Shown piece after piece: positions 36,561 through 49,250 of a DNA stretch of 64,000 bases. Source of the stretch: Syngnathus acus (Eukaryota > Chordata > Actinopteri > Syngnathiformes > Syngnathidae); the NCBI RefSeq assembly GCF_901709675.1, contig NC_051090.1, forward strand, positions 4,022,342-4,086,341, given 5' to 3'. Positions within the stretch are counted from its first letter, which is position 1. Every line of letters starts with the position of its first letter. Position numbers and translations under genes: made by a program. The notes under the pieces are model-generated. The model did no database searches. It was not told the origin of the DNA and was given only the letters and a program-made list of their open reading frames with translations.

Positions 36561-39500
36561 ACGTCGTGATGGAGTTGCAACAAAGGACTTAGTCTAGTTT
36601 TTGTCGGCGTCAGGAAGTAGCGAAGTATACATACTTGCTTATATAACATTGCATTTTCTTTTTTTTTTCAAGAATGGCACATTTCAAAAGTGAACCAATT
36701 TGATTCGGTTTGATTCAACGCGCTCATATTTAGAATAAAAATCGATTGCCTGATTCAAGAGACATGGAGGAATTTTAATTTGGATGATGCAATAAATTTG
36801 GATGTTTCATTTAAGAACCAGTACAACTATCTGAAAAGTCTTCTTAAGTACAGGAAGGAAATATTTGCACTTTGCTATTTCCGACCGCTAATATTTGTGA
36901 TGTCCTCATGTCGCGTGAGAGGCAAAAGGTGGGAGAGACAGACGGCGGCGGTGTCAAAGCAGGCAATCGGTTTTCTCTGCGCGGGCGCCGGAGCGGCACG
37001 CGTGTCACCTGCAGACCAAACCCCATTTCCTCTGATTAAGTCCTCTGAAATATTCCATTTGTCAGTGTCAAGGCAGCGACAGGAGCGAGCCAGCCAGCCA
37101 GCCGTGACTGTTGACTGTGTCATTTTCCAATTTACATCAGACAACGACGACATCATCATCACTAATGTCCCCTCGCATCGCCTTGATGTTTTTGTTGTTC
37201 CTTTGGGTGATGCGCCACCAAGGAGTCATTTGGGGAGCTGACATTTCAAACTTAGCGTACAGTCTAAAAATAATTGGGTCAGAAATAACCCACAATAGGT
37301 CAAAAAGGGAACTTTTTGTAGCTCTATAATCCTATCTACTAAATATCTAGGGCTGCTTTTCTCTTTCTCCCGCATTCCAAGAAGCCGGTCAACTGGGAAC
37401 GGCCACAGTTGAGGGAGGATGGAAAATTTCAATCTCCCTTCTATCGTTTTTGTCCTCATCATCCCGAGCCATCTGCCGGGCGCTTTTCTCCATCTTGAAT
37501 CCCGAGTGGGAGCGGGAAGGAGGGCACGCCGTCGTACTTGATGCCCAACTTCAATATGATGGTGGGAAGGGAGGGAGGGGCGGGGGGTTATTATTAGAGC
37601 TCGGTTATAAAGCAGTCATCGCACTGACAGGTAGCGGGCGGTCCGCCTTGATGACTAGACTCAATCACCTGTGACAGTTTTGATTTGATGTCACTCGTCG
37701 GGTCGCTCTATTTGTTTGAGCACTTAAGAGGTAATTGTGTGACATTGGCGGCGGAAGGCGTGCTTTGGCGCCGCACCCGCTGAACCGAGGGGACCAGACG
37801 AGGCATGGCGATAATAAATGAGGGCTGTTTCCCTTCCAGCATTACCGCACGGTGTGTGTGTGTGTGTTGTGTGTGTGTATGGGGCAACGGCGATGAGCCA
37901 CTCTACCCTGAGGGAATTCAACTGTGAGATGCACACGGTGGTGGCGCGTACTCATCATCGCTATCTCGGCTACGTTTGCGATTGTTTCCGTGTGTCTTTC
38001 CCCCCCCAAATGAAAGTAAACATCTCACTTCAGATGGAACTTTGGGAGCTCGGGAAAAGAAGTGAGGTGATATTTTTTGTGTTACTTTTAGCAGTCATAA
38101 ATTAGACTGATATGGATTTAGTTGAAATATCAAAAAAATATCTACCTACATTTTAGGGATATTTTTTCTGTTATTAATTTTGAGACGATATAATATACTA
38201 ACCTAAACACACCCCAAGTAACCTTTGATTTGATTTTAATTGGTGCCAAAAAGTTTAACTACGAGAAGACCTAGTTCTATTTTGGCCATAAGTTTTTTTT
38301 TTATGTGTGAACTATGTGACCCCCCCCTAAAAAAAAAAGCAACTGCGAGCATCAGTCCAAATCAGAAATAAATCTGATAAGGAGTGCAGTAGGAGCAGTG
38401 AAGCTTCGGTGGCTCCCCGCTCGGCTTTGAATGCCAACGCTAATCTGGAAGCGCAATCCTCCTTTTCTTATGGAGAAGACGAAAGAAGAGAACTCGTCGT
38501 CGACGAGTACAAATCTGTCGACTCGGGCCTTTTCTCTCTCCTCTTCCGTCGAGTCCGCCGGCCGCTCGCAGGGAGACACGAGGGGCGATTTTAGGTGAGC
38601 GCGGCACAATGGGCCGGGCCAAAAATGGCGACGGCAAAAAAGCCCGAAAGAAATAAAAGTCTTTTGTACTCTGACCGTGAGGCGGCACCGGGAATGGCTT
38701 CTAAGATGCCAGCAGAAAGGCTTTTACTTTTTTTCTGCGAGTTGAGCTCATCCATTTGTTTGTTATCTCAATCCAGGATTTGGAGAGATACAAAGCTGAT
38801 TAAACAACAAAAGCATATGGGAAGATAAAGAACACTTAGGTAATGGGTTTAGCCCGCCTGTTCAGCACGCCAAATTCACCGCCCCCCCCCCCCCTTTCTC
38901 TCTCTCTCTCAGCTCAAAATGCATTTGTTATTCTTTGCGACTTTTGTGCAACTCTCATGAGGGACTTGGATACGAGTAGCAACAGTTAAATCATAATGAA
39001 TGATCGTACACTTATAGGACAATATTATTTATTATGATATGATTTATAATTGTTTTTTTGCATCTTATGTATAACCAATATTAAGACAAGCCTTGCTCCC
39101 CTTAGTGAACCTGCTAAAAGCAATTTCTGGCTCAGATAATAACAGCGCAAAGAGGTCAGTGAGGAGGATGGGGGTGGGGGGGGTAAGGGGAGGTATAAAC
39201 ATATTTACACTCCGCCCCAACCCCCCTTTATGAAAAGCAACCATGAGAAAGGTGCTTACTTAGAGCAGATAAAGAGCAAGATGAGAGGCGGCGGACTTGG
39301 ATTAGGAAAAGGAGACGAGCCGGGCCAGAAAAGACACGCAGGGAAGGGTTGGGGGTGAGGTGTGTGCGTGTGGGGAGGCAGGGTCTTGGGGTGGGGTGGG
39401 GGGCCAAGCGAGGCTGGGTGCCGGTGTCTGGGCCGCTTGGATATGGGGGGAATATTAATCTGGGTTTAGCGCGAGCAGGACCCCACAAACGGCTCAAGCA

Positions 39501-41362
39501 AACAGAGCTTAGACGGGGCCAAGCCTCGGAGAAAGTCCTAAATCTTCACATTAGCTCCCCGCGTTTCTTCTGCTCAACCCGTAAGCTCTTTTTCTAAAGG
39601 ACAGCACAAACAAACCGCAAACCCCCCTATCCCACCCTCAACTCACGCATACCCCCACCTCCCCGTAGCACCTCTTGCCAGTTGTACACTTCCTCTCTCA
39701 CACTCTCTCAAAATCAAGACGGCTTTGAGATTGCAGGAAATGTATAAATCCAGGGCCTGAGTGGAGAGGTAAAGATTAGAAGGGTTCTCCCCCCCCCATC
39801 CCACCCCACTTAAAGGGACAGGATGCCCTCCAATTGTGTCACTTATTCTCCATTTTGGCCTGCAAAGAAAGAGGGAGCAAAGAGAAACATTTTAAAGGAC
39901 TTGAGCCGCTGTCTCGATAACCTCGGTGAGATGCGGGAGAAGAACGAAGGGGGTTGCCTTTTGATTGGTGGAATATTCCAACATGAACCGCAGTAATTTT
40001 TTTAAATTTTACAGTGAAGCTTGTCTGCATTGCGATGAAAATAACGAATTCCAGACAACAAAATGCAGTCAAGAGCGAGTCATGAGTTTGTGCTTCATGT
40101 ATTTTAAGTCGGGCACCTTGTTGGGCAGCTATAGAAGTAAATCCAGAAGATGTTTTTCATTTATTTTTGACAAAGCGTGGGTTTTGTTTGTGGCAACTAT
40201 TTTTTGTTTTTATATCAATTTATCTGTATTTGTGATGCAGATATCAGACACTAAGACCTTATTTAAAAACAAAAACAGTAACATACTGCCTGGTGTCACT
40301 TGCTTTTGCCAATGGAAAAAAATAGTTTTATTATCGCAATATTTGGAGACTGTCCTGCGATGAGGAAAAGTTGTTTGGAGAGAATCGGTGAACCTCATCC
40401 CGTCACCCGCAGCTTGGCGGCGGGGAAGGAAACGGGAGAAGTGCCTTCTCACTGAGTTTCATTAACCTGACCACATGCGCCAAAAGCCGCCGTGTTAGCC
40501 TTAATCAAAGTGACACCGACACACTTGACGCCTCTCCTGGGAAGCTCATCCGAGGGCCTGCTGGCTCGCGAGTACACACTGCTTGTATTTGCTTACACAC
40601 ACGCTATCTGGCGAGTTCCAATTAACTCGGGAAAAAGTCTGATGTTTTTTACTGTTAGCCTCGTAGCATTGCCTCAATGTGACTGCAACATCAAATGACA
40701 TCAAAATCATTAGACTGGAGTCCAAATGTAAATCCATTCAATGTATAAAATGCATCTTGTATTGTCAATAACATCACATATAAGTGGTTAAAATAGCATT
40801 AATATAATTTTGTTAGCGTTGGAATGACATGGCCTCGAGTACCACTGAGGCAAAGCGAGCCCAACGCCACCCAGTTTATTCGCACAAGTTAAGAATTAGC
40901 GCGCGATTAGCCTAATGCTCGGCAAAGAGGAGAAAGTAGCGCTTTCAAAGTGACAGAGAGTAAAAATCCACTTCTGTGGACAAGAATTACTCACGCAAAG
41001 GAGCAAAATGGGGGGTTTAGATGTGTACGGTAGGAGGACTGCTCGTGTTTAAGCTCCCCGCAAAGTCTCCCGCCGGCGGCATTATGGCGCCCGTGCACCT
41101 GTCAGACAACACAAGACGACGAGCCGACGCGCCTTCATCAAAAGCGGCCTAGCAAATATTAGACAACCTTCAAACATTAGACACGAGCATGCGGAAAATG
41201 ATTTATTTTAATATATTTAAGATTTTTTTTTTTTTTGTCAACTGTGCCATCGCACACACGCAAATGTTTTTGCCATATTATTTAAATAAATACTTGTATT
41301 ATAAACTGCTCCAGATAATTGTTATTCTAATTATGTTATATCACATTTTCTATAATGTCGAC

Positions 41363-41398
41363 GTGGATTAAGTTAGTTAAGTCCCCACTGAAGGCCCA
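41363..41398 (+). repeat. Dispersed repeat copy 1 (GGATTAAG...AAGTCCCCACTGAAGGCCCA)
   Basis: A 36-bp string shares about 29-30 positions, allowing small gaps, with a second copy at 57616-57651. Both copies are in the same orientation and they flank dmbx1. This suggests a transposon-derived fragment. Confidence 0.55.
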
Positions 41399-43674
41399 GG
41401 TAGCAACGGCTCGGCCCGTCACTGAGGACCCTAGGGTGTTTGCGGAGGAGGTAGAAGAACAACCTTCATCTGAGAAGATCAATCTTCTGGTGACACTTCA
41501 TTTAGGCTGCATTGATGTGGAATTAGGGCCCATTATGGCTATTGGCAGGATCTGACAGCGCTTCCCAGGCGAGGCCTTTGCTGAATAGAGCAGATAAGGC
41601 TTTTTTTTTTTTTTTTTTTGGCCGCTCTTTCATTCAAGCCCGTCATCAGTATTGCTAATCAACTAAAAGAACACGTAAGGGTTTTTTTCCTCTTCTCCAT
41701 TCGGTCAACTTTGGCTCAGAGGATCATACCAAAGCCTTTTCAAGGGTAGATTTCAATATTTTCAATTTTATTTTAATCTACAATCTGAATACACGCTTAG
41801 ACATCTCATATCACTAACTGACTCCTGGCCTAATCCAAACGGGTGATTTTCATCATACAAAGTACGGGAAAGGTTTTAGTCGCAAAGGGGGTGCTAAAGT
41901 CACGCTCGATAGGTTGGATGAAGTGGGTGTTCCCCAAAACATTTAAAAATCCGTTTTCGTGTAAACAGCCGTCTAGGTGATGACATCTTTGTGGCTCATT
42001 GTTGGCCGGTGCAGGTGATGGCTTGCCAGAGGTTGGGAGTGAGGTCAGACCCCCCCCACACTTGCCGTCTACTGCCTCGAGACGCCCCCCGCCCCCCCGG
42101 CGCATCCCTGACTGACCAAGCGGCTGAGAGGCACACAGATACCCCCTTAAGGAGCTTTGCTTTCTGCAGGAAACTTAATCTCCTTTTTAAACGCCATGCC
42201 GAGGCTCCTCACAAGCCCCTGAATGGAGCATGAGGGAGGGCAGGAGGGGGGTGTTAGGAGGAGAGTATCTCCGAGCCCACATGGCAGCCCGGCCCAAATC
42301 TGAATATGCGAGGCGACGCCTCCGACGCCAGCGCGGGAATTAAACCTCCGACAGGCCACGCCAAATACGCCACCTCGTCCTCGGGCCTTCCCGCAGCGCC
42401 TCGAGCGTGACGGCCCGTGACGGACTGACATGACAACATGGACACCTATCGAAGGAACTTTAGGCTGGCTTTTGACTAACAAAGACACCCCAAAAAATAT
42501 TTCGCAGTTCAAGTAGGCCTCGAGTAGTCAAGCATGTTTTCTAGCTTAGCAAAGGTGTCCAGATGACAACATCACCTCTGCTAGGTCTGACTGGCAGGAA
42601 ACTAAGCGTGAACCCTGACAGAAGTGTGTCAAAGTCTTTGCGGGGTTTTATCCCGGAGGTGGCGTGACAGATTATCGGTGAAGGAAGGGGCGGCTTCTTT
42701 CGCCGGGAGAGGCGGAAACACTTCGGGCCCCGTGCGCCGACACGCTACTTTAGCGGTCTGTCAGCGGACTATTCCCCAAAGCAAACAGCCAAGGCTTTCT
42801 ACGGGCCTTGGTAAACTCCCTGAAAAGGACTTAAGAGTGGCGAGGAGCCCCAAGAAAACACGATGTGTGCAAAGCAAACAAAGCCCAGGGACATGGTGCC
42901 TTTAGTTAACCTAACAGGAGTTACGGTGTTGGTTTGTCGCCGTCTGAAAGGAAAGACACATTTTATCGCAGTGGCAACGACAAATGGAGAACGGCCAGCG
43001 CTCTATTTCATGCTCAGTTTATACAAGAGAAGAAGGGAGACAGTAAAAACTGAACCTTTGTCCATCCTCACAGTTGCTTGAGGACACATCTAGAAGATAA
43101 GAGCTCCACCTGTCCGAGACTTGAATATCTCTCCTTCTCTGAAAGCCTTTTCTTCTTCCTAAGCTCTTTCTACGGATGTACCCTAAAAACCTGCCCAGAT
43201 TCCTCATCGGTCTTGGATCTCCCTCATTGGTCCACTTCTTTAAGGGTCTTTATTAATGCAGAGAGAGATAGTGAGTCTTTCAAGACCATAGAAGACGATA
43301 TGGCCTATTGGAGTGCTTAGTTCTGACTAAATGAGTTTTGACAGTGCCGAAGATGCTCAGCCCAGTATTGTAACCAGTCAATGCCCCCCCCCCCATACTA
43401 TATCCCAGTGCCTTAGATAGTGTGACACCCCCTCCCCCTGTCCGGCAGCTATAGCCCAACCACATCGCAATCCTCTTAACGCTCTGCCTTATTAAGCATT
43501 CATCTAAATGACATGAAAGCAAAAAATGGAGAGCGAGAGAGGTTGGCAGCTGTTTTTAAAGGGGGCACAAAAAAATATAGAAGCCATACATTTGCGTCGT
43601 ATTGCCCCCATTTGATCATGTGACAAGTGTAGCTAAGGCCGCTCAAATGTACTTTAGGTCCCATCAAGCGGAGC

Positions 43675-43703
43675 CAATTTAGCCGAGAGCGTCGGCTAAA
43701 TTG
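43675..43703. other. Perfect inverted repeat, 12-bp arms, 5-base loop
   Basis: CAATTTAGCCGA (43675-43686), spacer GAGCG, then TCGGCTAAATTG (43692-43703) is an exact reverse complement. It sits inside a complex block (about 43560-43730) with ATTAAG and GATAATGAAT cores, between unrelated flanks. It could be a dyad protein-binding site or a hairpin. No transcript is evident. Confidence 0.6.
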
Positions 43704-45184
43704 AATTCCAATTAAGACGGCTGTGCGGATAATGAATACGCGGCTGATCCACGTTGGCTTTTGACTTTTTCAATTTGGGAAATTGGGCATCGCTTGATCC
43801 CTCTTACGCCCCCCCCCTCAACCTCAGACAAATAGCAGCGCCAGAGGAAGCCACTCATTAGGGTCCATTTGTGAATCGAGTTTTGATTTCGGAAATTAAT
43901 TCTCACTCTTTTGACGCTCGCTGAGGGCTTTGCGGACGGAAACCGAACTCGCAAAAAAGTCCCGTACCAGACTTGCTGATACTGAAATCATAATAATTGG
44001 TGATCAGTGTCGCTAGGCAACAAAAAGCAAACTTAAATCAATTAAACCAAGGAAGCAAAAGTAAAGTCATCTATGGAAGGTGCTACAACATTTTTTTTAT
44101 ACTTCTGTATGACTTCAATATTTTTTTTTCCGCCAGGCCTGATGTGTGTGCAAATTTTTATTTATGTTCAGGCCTTCAAAAATGAGATTCATTACATCAG
44201 GTAATAATAATAATAATAATTTCTTCAAAAACAGCAGGTGAAAATCTACTCAATCAAGTGTAAATAAGTAAACAAGCCCTTTGAAAGCCATTAATTAATT
44301 TCATGTATCATTTAATGAGCCCACAGCGCTATATATGGAAAAAAAAACGATTCTCCACCTCATTGCACTGGCATCCATCAATATCATCACCAAGCGCGGT
44401 ATCAATATTATCCACATTTGAATCCATCTGCCTGCTGCTAAACTGCCACCTCGAGTCCACTTTAAGAATTCTGCATAATCACACGCAACATCCGCACATG
44501 CAGTCTCACCACCCCTGGACCGGGTGGCCGCGCCCGGCGCCGGGCGGGGCGTCTTAACGGCGTCTTTAATTCAGCCAACTTTGAAGTGGCACTCTGGCAA
44601 ATGCACTCAATCAATTATAAATGAAATAATCTCCTTATAATATTAGAGATTTTTCCAGTCTAAGAAATAGCGGGAGATTAGGGCGCCCAAATCAGTTTTA
44701 GCGGTATCTAAAGTGACAGCAGCAGAATCATTGGAAGGAGCGGCGAGGAACTTAAAATGATTATGTAGATCTGTGTCAAACTGGCGAATGTTTCCGCAAA
44801 TCCCTCCGCCGGATCGGCCGCCGCGAGGGAAACAGATTATTCTTGGCCTTATTTAAAGGGTTGCACTTCTTAAATGGGGGAAACGTTCATATATATTTAC
44901 ACTTATATTTACACACACTCCCTCGCCGCCATTTTTCAGGCTCCGGGGTCAACATGTTACACGGAGCTCGCTTTTGTGTCGCTAATTCGACGAACACGCG
45001 TGTTTTGGTGTAAGATTAAGACACTGGCTGCTTTTCGTGCGGCGCCTCAGGTACACGTTTGATTCAATGGCCATTTTTTTTTTGTTTTGATAAAAATTCT
45101 GAATTGAATAACTTGCGTTTTTGAGAAGTTTGGATGTTGTTTGGACTTGTTGTTTTTCTCTCTGCTCTTCTATCATTACTCACA

Positions 45185-45420
45185 GAAATTATGACCCAGC
45201 GCACATTTCTATCATGCTGGGGCTCATTCATCTTTGATTACACCTTTCAGATGATATAAATTAGGCCTATCCCACATTGTTAGCTTGATGGATTACAGGG
45301 ACCCATAGGAAACGCACTGATCAATATCATGGATTAGCCTCATGAGTTTCCAGGCGATGCCATTGCGCTTGGCAGGTTTGTTTGCGTGGCGCTGTTCGCC
45401 GCTAATAAAAACCTCGGAGT
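45185..45420. promoter_or_regulatory. Candidate conserved element C with paired GGATTA sites
   Basis: This complex AT/GC-balanced block carries GGATTA cores at about 45291 (GATGGATTACAGG) and 45331 (CATGGATTAGCC), plus TGATTACACC at about 45236. GGATTA is the preferred site of K50 paired-like homeodomains (Otx, Gsc, Dmbx). It is a good candidate for a midbrain-type enhancer, possibly auto-regulated. Conservation was not tested. Confidence 0.35.
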
Positions 45421-45734
45421 GTTACGTTTTGAACTTTGTAGTTTAAAATAGCTTAACTTCCATAGAAGACAATTAGCCTCACAAAACTCATGTTGGGTTG
45501 GTCTGTTAGCTTGGCTAGCTTCAAATCAAAATGGCCGACTTCCTGTTTGCTTTTGGGCTTTTGTTTTAAGAAGCCATCTGTGGTAAACGTCTAGCCATTC
45601 AGGTCAGCGGAACTGCTAAAAAATAAATTGGGGGTCTTGTTTGAGATCCCTTAAATGCAACTTGACGACAAAAAATGAGTTTGAAAATGCGTCGCCTAAT
45701 TCTTACACATTCAATTAATGTGGAATTAAGATGA

Positions 45735-45915
45735 AGGTTGCTGACTGGATATAATAATTAATTGAGTGAACGGGTCTTTTGATATAACACAAAGAAAACG
45801 ATGAGGACATTAAATTTAGTGAGTGTGACATTAAACACACTGAAGCATTTATCAGGCTTAATGAAAATGCTCCCTCCGCACAAAGGAAGAACATGCTTTT
45901 AAAAATCAATCTCAC
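45735..45915. promoter_or_regulatory. Candidate conserved non-coding element D
   Basis: A run of non-repetitive sequence contains ATAATTAATTGAG, GACATTAAATTTAG, GACATTAAACACAC, GGCTTAATGAAAATG and CACCAATTACTG. This is dense in ATTA cores. It is followed by an A-run and G-run at about 45960-46005. Confidence 0.3.
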
Positions 45916-46595
45916 CAATTACTGTCCATCTCTGTGTCACGCTTGCCTCGGCATACATTTAAAAAAAAAAAAATAGGAGGAAAAAAAAAAGGGGGGGGGG
46001 GGGCAGATGCTGAGTAGGAGAGTGACAACTTCATGTTTGGGTAATTATCAGCACTGCCGCCACGTCGTGAGGGGCCTCTTAACAGCCTCATTGTTGGTGT
46101 TAAACACTTTGGGCCAGCGATTGATGAATGAAAAGGGAACATGGACACACGCGGCTCTCGTGGGACTGACTGAAAATGTGTGCGTGCGTGTGCGACCTCC
46201 GCCAGCTGGGTAGACTAAACACAAGTGACGCACATGGCGGGATTGTGAGGACTAGACCAGAGGGGGCTGGCTATCAATAGATTATTCATAACCATCTGAT
46301 GGGACGGGTCGGCTCTGACACACACAAAGTGAATGCGGCCACTTTATCATGTCAGTGACGGGGAGTGAGTGAGAAGTCCCCAAGCGTCTTTTTACTGCAC
46401 TGTCATCAACTTCCGTGACACTCCCTCGTGTGTTAGCGCAGCTCATTCATCTCATTCATAGTCATGACTCTAATATACTAATAATAGCAAGCCTATTATG
46501 TCCGCATGTATCCCACTTGCTTATGCTTGGAAAATAAAACAAAAACCAACAGAGCTTCGATTATTTTAGCTCAACGAAATAAGACGTTATAGTTG

Positions 46596-46757
46596 TAATT
46601 TCTAATCGAATCTAATATGATTTTACCTCAACAAATCTTATTAAATCTAATATGATTGAATCAAATTGAATCGAATCAAACCGAATTGAATCAAATTGAG
46701 TCTAATTGAATCGAATTGTATCAAGTCGAATCGAATTGAATCAACTTGAATCGAATC
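46596..46757. repeat. GAATTGAATC-type minisatellite
   Basis: About 160 bp of imperfect 5-10 bp units (variants of TCGAATTGAATCAAAT) in one head-to-tail array. It is low-complexity and diverged between units. Confidence 0.8.
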
Positions 46758-46959
46758 TGCCCAGTTCCTTCAGAATCAGTAGTACTATATTGGCAAATCG
46801 AATAAGTTTGTGTGCAGATTCATTCCATTCCATTATAACCATGTTAAAGTAGAGATCATCCAATTTTGAACAGCAAAACAGAACCAGAAATGAACGAGGA
46901 ATAATCCACAATGTTACAATTATTGATAAAATATTGCCCTCATGGACTCTGACATACCT

Positions 46960-47240
46960 GCCAGTCAGGCGGCGACTGCTAGCTCCGTGGGCCTACTGGC
47001 GGCTGCGGTTCTTCTTTGGAGGTCAGCCAAAGCTTTTCTAAGAAGGCTTTTTTGTAGAGCACGGTTTAAAACCAGATTATAAAGCAACAATAAAAACAAT
47101 CCCTGATGCTCATTTCCCCAAACAACACCAGGCAGTAATAAAGCTTACAAAAGGAACGTATGTGCATGCTAACTTAAATATAGCAGCGGCCATTATTGCA
47201 ATGAAGGCCTATAAGACAAGACTGCGCTTAAGCTGCACAG
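46960..47240. promoter_or_regulatory. Candidate conserved non-coding element E
   Basis: This is a complex stretch with CCAGATTATAAAGC, GGCAGTAATAAAGC, CCATTATTGCAATG and GCATGCTAACTTAAA. No tandem structure or open frame stands out. It resembles developmental enhancer sequence by composition only. Confidence 0.3.
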
Positions 47241-47860
47241 ATGAGCTTCAATTCTCTAAATGTCGCAATCCACATGACCCGCAGATGCTTTAGCGCAGAT
47301 TTGACCACAAAAGACAGATGTCGAGAGCTAGCTCGCACTATCGCCTGTTTGAATAGCGTAAAGACTCGGAGCTGTTTCAAAGTGCTCCCAAATCAGATAA
47401 AAACAGATGGAGAAAACCCAACTTCTCCGTGTAAGAGTGCGCCGCTTTGTGCGGCTCATGAGGACCAGAGAGGATTACCCCGGGATGGGAGCCTGGCTTT
47501 GGGAGGACTATGAAGACAGGAATATGGACTTTATAGGATCACCGGGAGTCAAATAGTGGATGGGAGCCATTGTGTGCGCCGTGCACGTTGTTCTTAGAGG
47601 GCAATACGATGGCGCTTGGCCAATAGGGGGCGAGAGAGTGCCGGGAGAGTGGTCATGTGTGGACACCATTTTGGGTTGATCCCCAGTCTTCCCCTGGGTG
47701 CTGGTTAATTACCCCAAGATAAATCCGTTGGCAATTTCTGCAGTAGCACCATCAGCCCCCCCGACTAGACCACTTCCTCCTTTTTGCTCTTTCTAAGCTC
47801 ATGTAATGAATCAGTAATCACTCATTCCCTCATGAGCATCCCTAGTCTGTTATCTCTTAA

Positions 47861-47881
47861 TTACCCCCTTCCAGGGGGTAA
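47861..47881. other. Short inverted repeat, 8-bp arms
   Basis: TTACCCCC, spacer TTCCA, GGGGGTAA is an exact dyad. It follows TCTCTTAA within a compact block rich in ATCAGTAATCA-type sites. Confidence 0.45.
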
Positions 47882-48140
47882 CAGGGCAGCATGTAAGGAG
47901 GTGCTCGGTGGGAACATAGCATTCCAGTAAAGTCCATTTGTGCCCATGATGTATATTGAATTTTAAAATCCAGAAATCCTGTGAGGAAAGTGTGGTGGCA
48001 GCTATTGTAAATGATCAGAGCCTCGGAGCCATGCTAGTTTATGGACTTGAAGAACCGGAACAAAGCGAGCCGTTCTCAATCTCCGCACACCTCCTTGGGA
48101 CTCAAATGGTCCTCCGGTGGTGCATTTAGAAAATGGAGTG

Positions 48141-48320
48141 CCGAACCGGGTCGTTTGCGCAACGCGGCGCTTGGGATTGCGAAGGTCCGAGACACAAATT
48201 GGAATTGGCAGTGAAACGGGGTCACGGGGATTTGTCGGCCGTACGTGCAAGCGAGATGGCGCGCGCGTACGCGGGAGGTCCGCTCAAACAATAGCCGACG
48301 CGTCCGAGAGCTGGTACAAA
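48141..48320. other. Orphan CpG-rich patch
   Basis: CpG dinucleotides are far denser here than in the flanks (for example GCGCAACGCGGCGC, and GCGCGCGCGTACGCGG near 48260), yet no gene start is recognisable on either strand. Overlapping open frames on both strands are the expected result of high GC. It could mark an unannotated promoter or a CpG-rich enhancer. Confidence 0.4.
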
Positions 48321-49196
48321 CGGACTTAGGGTTTGTCGCTGCCATTCAGCGTCTTTTGGGGGAATTCCCACACATGGAACCGGCTCAATCCTTCCTGACC
48401 CGGGATCTTTTTTGAGGTCACGGTCAGGGAAAGAGACTTTCCCCCACCCAGCCAAAGTTCAAGATCCCGTCGTTGACATCATCCGCGCGAAGCGACGTGC
48501 AAATCTGACAGGTGCCCCCTGGCAAGTCCTCATACGGTTGTGGAATTTAATCTGGCTAATTTCAACATATCCCGCCGAGGATCTTAAAGCTCAACTTGAG
48601 CATAAAGAGAGACCCTTTTTTGGAATCCCGGTGTCCGTTTTGTGTCAATCCTTTCGTGAAAGCCTGTCAAAAATGGTTAGCTTCTCCAGAGAAACTACTT
48701 CTTTGCATCTTAGCTCCCGCTCTTGCCCTGCGCCTGCACAATTTCTTTCTCTCCTCTTGTTTCTCTCCTTTTGTTTCCATAAAGCGAGGGATTAGGAAAG
48801 ATTTTCCCCCGTAAAGTAGTGGTTTGATGGGCTTTTATCCCACCATGTTGCTAAAGCTGTGTAGCCCCTGGATTAGGACCCGACAATAGGAACCCTTGTG
48901 CTGGGCCGCAGCCCCAGGGGCACAAGCAAAGCGCAGCTCTGAGAAAGAGGGAGGAAACAAACCTGCCAACCTCGATATGTCAACGTCTGCAAGAGGCGTT
49001 CGGGAGAGCGGCCTCGGGTTGCCTCCGCAGGAACACGTCGGGATAAACTCGGGAAGAAAATTTCGGTCACCTTCACGGAAACGAGCGAGATCTTGCCAGG
49101 ATGTTCTGGAGCTGCGAAAGCATCAGCGTGTCCGATACCTGCCTAGAAAGAGAAAAACTTCAGACATTTGATTTTGAAAGAATTCAGGTGAACTTC

Positions 49197-49250
49197 CAGG
49201 GGCGGAGTAAGACTTTTTTTCTGTGGGGTGGCCAGGGTGTCACTCAAATT
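49197..49250. mobile_element. Transposon terminus fragment
   Basis: CAGGGGCGGAGTAAGACTTT followed by CTGTGGGGTGGCCAGGGTG resembles the end of a common fish DNA-transposon family. The second end and a target-site duplication were not found, so this is a fragment or a coincidental resemblance. Confidence 0.3.

Noticed and set aside
42147-42512. 121-codon minus-strand open frame
   Set aside because: It is Arg/Gly-rich, GC-driven, with no recognisable domain and overlapping frames on both strands.
46640-46757. Possible CRISPR-like or regulatory repeat array
   Set aside because: Units are contiguous, short and imperfect with no spacers. It is a minisatellite in a vertebrate genome.
48412-48795. 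127-codon plus-strand open frame in the desert
   Set aside because: It has no domain, atypical composition and no splice context. It is likely chance.
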